NCBI GenBank assembly: GCA_031278315.1
Contig: JAITKS010000347.1
Span: 1 to 37,600 of the forward strand
Source: Planctomycetaceae bacterium
Lineage (GTDB): Bacteria > Planctomycetota > Planctomycetia > Pirellulales > Thermoguttaceae
Direction of reading: 5' to 3'
Length of the DNA: 37,600 bases
Below are positions 10,046-18,775 of this stretch, piece after piece (position 1 is the stretch's first letter; the number at the start of each line of letters is the position of its first letter). The notes below the pieces were generated by a model. The model searched no databases and was not told the origin of the DNA. It worked only from the letters and a program-made list of their open reading frames with translations. The position numbers and the translations under genes were made by a program.

Positions 10046-10321
10046 TTATTTCTTACCTTTTCCGCCGTGACCTCTAAAAATTCGTGTCATTGAAAATTCA
10101 CCTAATTTGTGTCCGACCATTTCTTCGGTTACAAATACTTTGACAAATATTTTTCCGTTATGCACAAGAAAAGTATGTCCCACAAATTCGGGAACTATTG
10201 TACATGCTCTCGCCCATGTTTTTATAGGCTCTTTCTTGACAGCATTATCCAATTTTTCGACCTTCGCAAGGAGTTTAACATTGACAAACGGTCCCTTTTT
10301 TAACGATCTGCTCATAAACAA
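10046..10321 (-). CDS. rpsS: 30S ribosomal protein S19
   Basis: [23 protein letters not shown]... [17 protein letters not shown]. Confidence 0.97.
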   Translation of the reverse strand: MFMSRSLKKGPFVNVKLLAKVEKLDNAVKKEPIKTWARACTIVPEFVGHTFLVHNGKIFVKVFVTEEMVGHKLGEFSMTRIFRGHGGKGKK

Positions 10322-10639
10322 TTTAATCCCAAAAAAATTATTCGCGACGGATTATACGCGAAACAAGTTGATTTTTTATCTAAAAGTCAAAGCCAAAATT
10401 TCTGAAATTGAAACAGCCCAAACTTGAAATCAAATACCCTGCTTATATTTTTAACTTGCTTATATTTTTTATATTTTTGTAACAAAAAATACCGCAAAAA
10501 AAATATCCTTCACAATTGAAAATAAATAGTAACTTCTATAATGACAACCGCACTCGCTAATTAGACTATATAACTTGTTACTTTTATGAAAATTTAACTC
10601 CTAAAAACATGACAGACAAAACAATGAATTTTCTAAATA

Positions 10640-11503
10640 TTATGACAATTTTAGTACACCGTAGCGTCTGCTTTTTCGTCGTCTGATAATAGCTTTATTA
10701 GTTGGTTTGCGTTTTTTACGAGTTGATGTACCTTTGGTTGGTTTACCAGTTGGCGTGACAGGGTGACGTCCGCCTTTTGTTCTGCCTTCACCTCCGCCGT
10801 GCGGGTGGTCGATTGGATTCATTGCCGTACCTCTAACATGCGGGCGTCGTCCCATCCAACGGCTTCGTCCCGCTTTACCGACTTCTATATTCATGTGGTC
10901 GATGTTACCTACAACTCCGATTACCGCACGGCATTTGATCGGTACACGTCTAATTTCGCCGCTTGGCATATTTAATTGTGCCCAACCTGTTTCAGTGTCG
11001 CGTGCTACTAATGTTGCTTTAGAACCAGCTGACCTACAAAGTACACCGCCTCGATTCGGATGTAATTCAATATTGTGAACTTCTGCCCCTAAAGGTATTT
11101 CTGCAAGCGGCAAACAATTACCGAGATTAGGCGGCGCACCTGTTCCGCTTAAAATTTTCGCTCCAGATTTTAAACCTTCCGGTGCAACAATATATCGTCT
11201 CTCACCGTCAACATATTTCAACAACGCCAGTCTTGCACTACGATTCGGATCATATTGAATTGATGCAACTGTTGCTTCAACTCCGTCTTTGTTTCGCCGG
11301 AAATCAACTAGTCGAAATTGACGCTTATGACCGCCCCCGCGATGACGGACTGTTATTATTCCTTGATTATTACGACCATTAGTTCGCCGTTTTGCCCGTA
11401 GTAATTTTTTTTCCGGTGATGTATTTTTTGTCAGTTCTGCGAAATCGCTGACACTCATGTTCCGGCGACCAGCATTATTTGGCTTATATTTTTTTATTCC
11501 CAT
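10640..11503 (-). CDS. rplB: 50S ribosomal protein L2
   Basis: [17 protein letters not shown]... [35 protein letters not shown]. Confidence 0.98.
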   Translation of the reverse strand: MGIKKYKPNNAGRRNMSVSDFAELTKNTSPEKKLLRAKRRTNGRNNQGIITVRHRGGGHKRQFRLVDFRRNKDGVEATVASIQYDPNRSARLALLKYVDGERRYIVAPEGLKSGAKILSGTGAPPNLGNCLPLAEIPLGAEVHNIELHPNRGGVLCRSAGSKATLVARDTETGWAQLNMPSGEIRRVPIKCRAVIGVVGNIDHMNIEVGKAGRSRWMGRRPHVRGTAMNPIDHPHGGGEGRTKGGRHPVTPTGKPTKGTSTRKKRKPTNKAIIRRRKSRRYGVLKLS

Positions 11504-11812
11504 TTGAATACCACTATTATTAAACTGTTTATACTTTAAATTTCGTTAACCGCATGTTCACTAACTATGATCAATACTGCAAAAAGGTGAAATATAATTT
11601 AATGTTTAAATCTATAATTTAAATCTGCGTGAATTATATTTACACTATCGAATTATCGAAATTAAATTGAGTATGAACTGGTATAATTTTTAACTACTTG
11701 TCTAATCTAATACAGCGAATTGTACAATCGCAATCAAACGTCCAACCGCCTTAAAATCACACATTAACTCACAAATTTTTATATGAAAGACAATATCAAC
11801 CGTAATTGATTA

Positions 11813-12130
11813 TCAACCGTAATTGATTTTATCATTGTCATCTAATCTTACTAACGCCCGCTTGATTGGAGTTGTTCTTCCAAGAGCGTGACGAACACGT
11901 CGTTTTTTACCTTTACGTTTTTGTGTTCTTACTTCAACTACCTTAACCTCAAAGAGGAACTCTACAGCTTCTTTAATCTGTTTTTTATTTGCAAGGCTAT
12001 TTACTTCAAAAGTGTAAATATTACGATGTTCAGCAAGGTCGTAACCTTTTTCTGTAACTACTGGTTTAAGGATTACCTGATATGGTTCAAGTTGTAAATT
12101 TACTTTTGTAATATCAAATTGTCTTGGCAC
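11813..12130 (-). CDS. rplW: 50S ribosomal protein L23
   Basis: LKPVVTEKGYDLAEHRNIYTFEVNSLANKKQIKEAVEFLFEVKVVEVRTQKRKGKKRRV. Confidence 0.96.
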   Translation of the reverse strand: MPRQFDITKVNLQLEPYQVILKPVVTEKGYDLAEHRNIYTFEVNSLANKKQIKEAVEFLFEVKVVEVRTQKRKGKKRRVRHALGRTTPIKRALVRLDDNDKINYG

Positions 12131-12188
12131 TATACACCTCCATTATTTTATTTCGATTGTACTTATTTCGGGATTAAGTTTGTATAAA

Positions 12189-12310
12189 TCTTTTAAACTG
12201 CTCACGTATAAATTTTCGGTTTGAACGATCTTTTTACCTAAATCTGGAATCAGGTTTGTAGTGAATGGACACGCCTTTGTTACTGCCGAAATTCATAGTA
12301 TGAAACGGAT
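12189..12310 (-). repeat. Ribosomal-spacer repeat (rplW/rplD)
   Basis: TCTTTTAAACTGCTCACGTATAAATTTTCGGTTTGAACG...ACTGCCGAAATTCATAGTATGAA. Confidence 0.7.
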
Positions 12311-12356
12311 ATTTATTGATATAGTTTATTTTGATTTATCATTGTTCAAGATTAAT

Positions 12357-13085
12357 TCAGGGACTGGGCGTAACTATCTCTGTTCCTGTTCCTGTTCCTG
12401 TTGCTGTTGCTGTTTCCGATTTTAGCTCGTTGAGTTTTTTCTCGTAATCGGACGGACTAATAATTGAGTTCACAAGAGATTCATAAGCTAGGCGTGTCAT
12501 TAGCAGTCGTTTGGGACGAAGAATTTCGTAAGCATTTAGATCAGATACAGGTAAAATTCGGACACCTTCAATGTTGCGGAAACTTTTGTAAAGATTTGTA
12601 TTATGTTGTTCAATTGCGACGAGGACTGTTTCGTTTATTTTAAGAGCATTAAGGATTTGTACTACTTCTTTAGTTTTAGGTGCATCGACTGCCAGAGTAT
12701 CGATTAGAATAACTTGTGCGTCGTTTAATTTTGCGACAAAAGCCATTCTTGCAGCTTTTTTTAGTGCTTTACTTGGCAATCTGAAAAACCAATTTCGCGG
12801 TCTTTTCGCAAAAATATGACCGCCTCCGCGGCGTACACCGCTGCGCCGATGCCCCGCACGTGCGTTGCCCGTACCTTTTTGTTTGTACATCTTTTTCTTA
12901 TGACCGGCAACTTCCGCCCGCGATTTAGTTTTCGCAGAACCTTGCCGCAGATTAGATTGGTACATAACGACAGCATCATGTAAAAGCCGGCTGTTGATAT
13001 GTTCAACCAACAGTTCAGTATATACTGTCAACTTATCTATTTCGTTACCCGATTTATCGTAAACCGTCAATTCGACGCTCGACAT
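12357..13085 (-). CDS. rplD: 50S ribosomal protein L4
   Basis: RQGSAKTKSRAEVAGHKKKMYKQKGTGNARAGHRRSGVRRGGGHIFAKRPRNW. Confidence 0.97.
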   Translation of the reverse strand: MSSVELTVYDKSGNEIDKLTVYTELLVEHINSRLLHDAVVMYQSNLRQGSAKTKSRAEVAGHKKKMYKQKGTGNARAGHRRSGVRRGGGHIFAKRPRNWFFRLPSKALKKAARMAFVAKLNDAQVILIDTLAVDAPKTKEVVQILNALKINETVLVAIEQHNTNLYKSFRNIEGVRILPVSDLNAYEILRPKRLLMTRLAYESLVNSIISPSDYEKKLNELKSETATATGTGTGTEIVTPSP

Positions 13086-13183
13086 GGCACACCTAATTCA
13101 AATTATTTTCGTTGAAAATTACTAAAAAATTTATATCCGAAACAATTCGGATTATTAAACACTAAAAAATTTCTTACTAAAAA

Positions 13184-13292
13184 GTTTTAACTTGCTCTCG
13201 TTTAAAATTTCGATTATCGTTACCTGCTTCCTAAATCGGAAAGCAAGTTTTTATTCACGTATTATTATCGAAATTCAAAGTACGATGTGTAT
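13184..13292 (-). repeat. Ribosomal-spacer repeat (rplD/rplC)
   Basis: TTTTAACTTGCTCTCGTTTAAAATTTCGAT...TGCTTCC/GGAAAGCA...ATCGAAATTCAAAGTACGATGTGTA. Confidence 0.7.
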
Positions 13293-13342
13293 AAAACAAA
13301 CATTAAATTCGATTCTTTTGAAACTTCATTTTTATAAAGTTA

Positions 13343-14110
13343 TCAAGAATTTTCTGCTGTTGCTGCGGTTTCTGCGGTTGCTTTTTGTTTTTTTGTAATA
13401 CGCCACGGATTGGACTTAGGGACAGGTTGAATATTTGTTGGTTTGACTGTTACATATCCGCCTTTGGGTCCCGGAACGGCACCGCGTATTATCAACAGAT
13501 TGTTTTCTTTATCGACTAGAACTACCTTTTGATTTCGGATTGTTATTCTATCTGCGCCGTATTGACCGGGCATCCGTTTTCCTTTTTGAGTTCGGCTTGG
13601 AAATGCGCTGCATCCGCTGCTGCCTAAATGCCGATGACACTTTTTTACACCGTGTGATGCTCTTTGACCGCTAAAATTATGTCTTTTCATTACACCTGTA
13701 TAACCGGAACCTTTACTTATTGCCGTTACATCAACTGCAATTATGTTATCGAAGACATCAACTTTAATTTCTTGACCTATTTCAAATCCGTTTATTGGAA
13801 TTTTAAATTCACGTATAAATTTTTTCGGTTCACAATCTGCTTTAGCGGGCAAAACGATTCCGGCACTAATTCGTGATTTACGGCGTTTACTCTCAATTGA
13901 TGCAACTTGACCGCGTTCACTTTTAGATGCACGATGTCTAGCTTTATTACCGTATCCAAGTTGAACTGCCTCGTAACCATCCCGCTCGCCGTTACGAATC
14001 TGCAAAACATGACAAGGTCCGAGTTGTACAACTGTAACCGGTATTGCTTCACCTGTTTCCGTGTACAATTGAGTACATCCAATTTTTTGTCCTAAAAGTC
14101 CGATTGTCAT
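13343..14110 (-). CDS. rplC: 50S ribosomal protein L3
   Basis: GLLGQKIGCTQLYTETGEAIPVTVVQLGPC... GMKRHNFSGQRASHGVKKCHRHLGSSG. Confidence 0.97.
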   Translation of the reverse strand: MTIGLLGQKIGCTQLYTETGEAIPVTVVQLGPCHVLQIRNGERDGYEAVQLGYGNKARHRASKSERGQVASIESKRRKSRISAGIVLPAKADCEPKKFIREFKIPINGFEIGQEIKVDVFDNIIAVDVTAISKGSGYTGVMKRHNFSGQRASHGVKKCHRHLGSSGCSAFPSRTQKGKRMPGQYGADRITIRNQKVVLVDKENNLLIIRGAVPGPKGGYVTVKPTNIQPVPKSNPWRITKKQKATAETAATAENS

Positions 14111-14391
14111 TTGACGAAAATTTATTGTTACAAAAAAATACTATTTAATTTACCAATATCACACTTTAATATTTTTGGTTTGACGTTGTTTCTTTAGAAA
14201 TTTGACTAGTACAAATTTGAATTGCCAAAATTTCTAATGTGTGATTTGTAAGTTTGTTATCCACACAACTTGACTGATTTAATTTACTACGCTGTTGTTA
14301 TCTACTGTTTTTATGATTTTTTTTATGAAAATTTACTACTGTTATTTTTTTGGATTTAACTGTTATTCAGATTATCCCTCTTTTAATTAGA

Positions 14392-14503
14392 GTTTTTAAA
14401 CTGCTCTCATTTAATTTTTGGTTGAGCTGTCTGATTACCTAGTTGGAAAGCAGCTCTTTAATGAATAGCTTTCTTATCGTCGAAATTCATAGTACGATGT
14501 GTA
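14392..14503 (-). repeat. Ribosomal-spacer repeat (rplC/rpsJ, one of up to three)
   Basis: TTTTTAAACTGCTCTCATTTAATTTTTGGTTGAGCTG...CAGCTCTTTAATGAATAGCTTTCTTATCGTCGAAATTCATAGTACGATGTGTA. Confidence 0.75.
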
Positions 14504-14643
14504 AAGCAATTTAATTGAATACCTCGACAGAATTACGCTTGATATTTTTTATAGTTGTATTTAGTAATTGGACGTCTTTAATTTAAGCGTTATATTTGCG
14601 GGTATTTTGAATTGTTTATACCTTTTGAATTGTTTACACTTTG

Positions 14644-14755
14644 AACAGTTTACACATTCTGTTTGCACTTAAAATTTCAGTAAGAGCTGCCGGCTTATTT
14701 TTGGAAAGAAGCAGTCTCTTTAATGAATAGCTTTCTTGTTGCCGAAAAAATATGA
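14644..14755 (-). repeat. Ribosomal-spacer repeat (rplC/rpsJ, second copy)
   Basis: AAAATTTCAGTAAGAGCTGC...GGAAAGAAGCAGTCTCTTTAATGAATAGCTTTCTTGTTGCCGAAA. Confidence 0.65.
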
Positions 14756-14810
14756 GTTTTGTAATTATCTTATTCTTATTTTGCAGTTTATTATTGTTTG
14801 ACAATCTAAT

Positions 14811-15140
14811 TTATTTTTTTCCGCTTGTTTTAATTTTAATATCGACACCGGCGGGCAAAGTAAGTTTATTTAGTGCGTCGATTGTTTTGGTTGTTGCCTG
14901 TACGATGTCGATTACTCTTTTATGAGTTCTGATTTCGTATTGTTGCCTTGCCTTTTTATCGACATGCGGACTTGAAAGAACGGTATAACGTTCAATTCGT
15001 GTAGGCAACGGAATAGGACCGCGAACTAACGAACCTGTACGTTTCGCCGTATCGACTATGTCTGCGGCACTTTGATCAAGTATAGCATTATCGAATGCTT
15101 CCATTCTAATTCTTATTGTTTCATGCCCAAGCACGCTCAC
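14811..15140 (-). CDS. rpsJ: 30S ribosomal protein S10
   Basis: [67 protein letters not shown]. Confidence 0.98.
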   Translation of the reverse strand: MSVLGHETIRIRMEAFDNAILDQSAADIVDTAKRTGSLVRGPIPLPTRIERYTVLSSPHVDKKARQQYEIRTHKRVIDIVQATTKTIDALNKLTLPAGVDIKIKTSGKK

Positions 15141-15231
15141 TGTCTATCTCCACTAAACTTTTTAACTAGTTATACTTTAATTACTGTAACCTAAACCTAT
15201 TGTAATTTTGTACAATAAAAGCCGGTTTTAC

Positions 15232-15390
15232 GTTTTTAAACTATTCTTATCTTATTTGATTTTTTTCGGTTTAATTCGACTGCTTATCTAAAACAGACTT
15301 TTACGATCACATTGCCCTCGTCGTCAACATCGCCGAAATCATCGCCCCCATCACCCTCACCGCCGAAAATTATAGTACGAGTTGTATATT
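15232..15390 (-). repeat. Ribosomal-spacer repeat upstream of rpsJ
   Basis: GTTTTTAAACTATTC...TTTTTTCGGTTTAATTCGACTGCTTATCTAAAACAG...CCGCCGAAAATTATAGTACGAG. Confidence 0.65.
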
Positions 15391-16438
15391 TATTTTTAAC
15401 TCATACAAAAAACTACAAAAACTAACTTTTTTTCAATACGTCTTTATTTCAGCATTTCAGTATTTTAGTTTTATCGAGTTGTTTATAAATTGAAATTGTT
15501 TGTGCAGCTTTTAATTGACAGGTAACGTATTTATAAAACACGGTACAATTTAATTATTTACGTTTAAGTAAACCTGACGTCCTAATTGCCAAATAACTGA
15601 AATTGAAACTCACGGTTAAGAAATTGATCTTTGATATTTGATTCTTGATTACGTTGTGATGTTTGTTATTTTTGCGTTGTAACGAGTGATTGAATAGAAT
15701 CGCAATAATGAAAGTAAGACTAAAGTAAAAAGCTAAACTATTCTAATTGGTCGTACAAGTTTTATATCGTGTATTCTTTTGGTGCAGTTGCAAAACTGTT
15801 TCTTGATTACGAATCTTGAATTAAACATTCTGCTGAAATATTCCGATGTTCTAATTCTATTAGATTTCGTTTGTGATCATTTGTGTTTTGTCTAACTGTG
15901 TAATGGGGTCGCAATTGAAAGGCGGTAAATTTACCATTACTATCAAAAGTGTCAAGGGGGCGGTTTTCACATATTATCTCAAAAGTAAATTTTTAACGGT
16001 TAAAGATTCTTTTTTTGATAATATTAAAATATGATTTTTACAAAAAACGCCTTAAAATACAGGTTGAAATCAATAGATTTTTTTTTTGTACGAACATAAA
16101 AAAATTTTTTTTACACAATGATTTTTTTATTTGATTTTGGTGATTGACTTGATCTGAAAATCAAAATTGCAATAATAGATGAACAAAATAATTTTGTGAT
16201 TCGGTGTGCAGGATTCAAATTTATTATTAAAAGCGGAATCACGATTACAATTGTTTTTGATCTATAACTGTAAACAGTTATTCACTTACAAATCTTGAAA
16301 TGTTTTTCGGCAATTTAAAATCGGTATTTAAATTGAAATCGATATTGAAATCGATATTAAAAATTGAGATTAAAATTTGAAATTGAAATTGTCGAAAATT
16401 TAATCAACTAGTTTAATTTTTTAAATTATTGTAACAAT

Positions 16439-17458
16439 ATGTCAAATGTGTCAATTGAATCAGGCGAGCGGATATTTGTTACCGGCGGTACAGGTTTTAT
16501 TGGTTGCAAGTTAGTTGAGGAGTTATTACGACGCGGATGTTTTGTCAATTTACTTGTTCGTAATCTGCAGAGAGAGCCGGTTGATAATTTCATTGATCAT
16601 CTGAATTATATTCGGGGAGATATTACAGATATGGAATCGCTTCGCCGCGGTATATCCGGCTGCAAGTATGTTTTTCATCTTGCCGGTTATGCGAAAAATT
16701 GGGCGAGGAATCCGAAAATTTATGATGAGGTTAATATTTTAGGAACGAAAAATGTTTTTAGTGTTTCGGCTGAGATGGGTGTTGAGCGTATTGTTTGGAC
16801 TTCGACGATAGTAACTTTTGGTCCGACCGAGCGCGGTGTAATAGGTGATGAGAACATGAAACGTGTTAGTGATAAATTTTTCACGGAGTATGAGCGGTCG
16901 AAAGCGATAATGGAGCGGGAAGCGTTGAAGTTAGCATCGGGGAATTTACCTCTTGTTATAGTTAATCCGACGCGGGTATTTGGTCCGGGAATACTTTCTG
17001 AATCGAACACGGTAACGCAGCTTATTTCGATGATACGCAATGGCAGGATGCCTGTAGTTTTTAATTATGGGCGCAATGTTGGAAATTATGTTTATGTGGA
17101 TGATGTAGTGAGAGGATTAATTTTAGCGATGGAAAGGGGGCGTATTGGTGAGCGTTATATTTTAGGCGGTGAAAATGTAATGTTATCGGAGTTTTTTGCG
17201 ATGATTGACAAGGTTGATAATATCAAGCGTTTTCGTTGGGGAATATATTATTTTACGCCTTTTTTGATTGCATATTTATCGGAATGGTTAGCAAATCTTT
17301 TTGGAATTTATCCAATTTTTACGCCCGGCTGGGTAAAGACATTTTTAACAGATTGGTCATTTTCGTCTAGTAAAGCAGAGACCGAGTTAGGATATAAACC
17401 AACATCATTTGAAGAAGCGATAAGAAAAACGTGTCAATGGTTAGATAAGAACAAATAA
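16439..17458 (+). CDS. NAD-dependent epimerase/dehydratase (extended SDR)
   Basis: VTGGTGFIGCKLVEELLRRG Rossmann motif, YERSKAIMEREAL active-site region. Confidence 0.92.
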   Translation: MSNVSIESGERIFVTGGTGFIGCKLVEELLRRGCFVNLLVRNLQREPVDNFIDHLNYIRGDITDMESLRRGISGCKYVFHLAGYAKNWARNPKIYDEVNILGTKNVFSVSAEMGVERIVWTSTIVTFGPTERGVIGDENMKRVSDKFFTEYERSKAIMEREALKLASGNLPLVIVNPTRVFGPGILSESNTVTQLISMIRNGRMPVVFNYGRNVGNYVYVDDVVRGLILAMERGRIGERYILGGENVMLSEFFAMIDKVDNIKRFRWGIYYFTPFLIAYLSEWLANLFGIYPIFTPGWVKTFLTDWSFSSSKAETELGYKPTSFEEAIRKTCQWLDKNK

Positions 17459-17551
17459 CAAGTTTCTAATAATCGTTAGTTAATTCAGCGAAATATTTGT
17501 AAACATATCAAAGAAACCCGACTGGATAATTGCATGAAGGGTAATAGAAAT

Positions 17552-18679
17552 TTATCTGCGGCTTTTTAGAATCTCTTTTAATTTTTGTAGAATATAATCA
17601 ATTTCATCAATTGTATTGTCTTCCGAAAAAGTAAATCGGATTGCTTCTTTAGCTTTAATCGAATCAAATCCCAACGCCTTGATAACATGACTCGCCTCAA
17701 CCGCTCCCGCACTACACGCTGATCCCGTTGAACAATAAATTCCATCACGATTAAGCATCAAAACAACTAACTCGCCATCTATTTTGTCAAATCCGATATT
17801 CGCATTGCCCGATAAACGCCGCTCTATATCTCCGTGTACCCTTGCACCGCCGAAACTCAAAATTCCGTCTATAAATTTATTCCGAATTTTTGTAACGTTA
17901 AATTTGTTTTTTCGCGTCTCTACAGTATTTTGCATCGCAATACCTATCCCCGCAATCGCTGCTGTATTTTCCGTTCCCGCTCGATAACCTCGCTCTTGAT
18001 CTCCGCCGTCCATGAACTTGTCAATTTCAACACCCTCCCGAATATAAAGAATACCTACTCCCTTCGCCGCATGTATCTTATGACCCGAAATCGATAATAA
18101 ATCAACCGGTAACGTCCGTAAATCTATCTCAATTTCACTTACCGCTTGAACAGCATCAGTATGAAAAATTAAATCAGCTTTACGGCATATTTCCGCTAAT
18201 TCTGCTATCGGTTGAATCGTTCCGATCTCATTGTTCGCAAACATTATCGTTACAAAACCAGTGCCGGAACAAATCGCTTGACGTAACTTTAACGGATCAA
18301 TAATTCCACTCGACCCTACATCAAGAAATGTAACTTCAAATTGATTTCGAGATAAAAACTCAAGAGATTTCAACACCGCCGGATGCTCAAACGTTGTCGA
18401 AATAATATGATTTTTATTTTTCTTACGGCACATCGCCGCAATACCCTTAATTGCCCAATTGTCTGATTCCGTTCCGCCCGACGTGAAATAAATCTCTCTT
18501 GGACTCGCCCCAATTACATTGGCAACACGTAATCTCGCCTCCTCGATTATTCGTTTAGCTCGTCCTCCAAAATCATGTATCGCTGACGGATTACCAAAAT
18601 CGTCATCAAGCACAGACAACATCGCACTAAGTACACTCGGCGAAATTTTAGTTGCCGCAGCATTATCAGCATAGATCAT
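17552..18679 (-). CDS. nifS: Cysteine desulfurase, NifS/IscS family
   Basis: MIYADNAAATKISPSV... FTSGGTESDNWAIKG; SISGHKIHAAKGVGILYIR; STGSACSAG. Confidence 0.93.
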   Translation of the reverse strand: MIYADNAAATKISPSVLSAMLSVLDDDFGNPSAIHDFGGRAKRIIEEARLRVANVIGASPREIYFTSGGTESDNWAIKGIAAMCRKKNKNHIISTTFEHPAVLKSLEFLSRNQFEVTFLDVGSSGIIDPLKLRQAICSGTGFVTIMFANNEIGTIQPIAELAEICRKADLIFHTDAVQAVSEIEIDLRTLPVDLLSISGHKIHAAKGVGILYIREGVEIDKFMDGGDQERGYRAGTENTAAIAGIGIAMQNTVETRKNKFNVTKIRNKFIDGILSFGGARVHGDIERRLSGNANIGFDKIDGELVVLMLNRDGIYCSTGSACSAGAVEASHVIKALGFDSIKAKEAIRFTFSEDNTIDEIDYILQKLKEILKSRR

Positions 18680-18775
18680 TTTAATTCGTATTTAGTTCGT
18701 ATATATTTTTTGTAACGAATATTATTTCTATTTGAGAAATCTTTGAAAAAAATAAAAAGATAAACAAACAATAAT

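Noticed and set aside
10107-10427. Plus-strand ORFs antisense to rpsS
   Set aside because: rpsS is unambiguous on the minus strand
13192-13398. Plus-strand ORF 68 aa
   Set aside because: Spans a spacer repeat and the antisense of the rplC 3' end; no recognisable domain
14460-14510. TCGTACTAT motif in the repeat as a promoter -10 box
   Set aside because: No convincing -35 at normal spacing across copies; not supported without transcript start data
15141-16438. Possible structured RNA or small gene in the 1.3 kb upstream of rpsJ
   Set aside because: Apart from one spacer repeat I could not identify a convincing RNA family, tRNA or ORF
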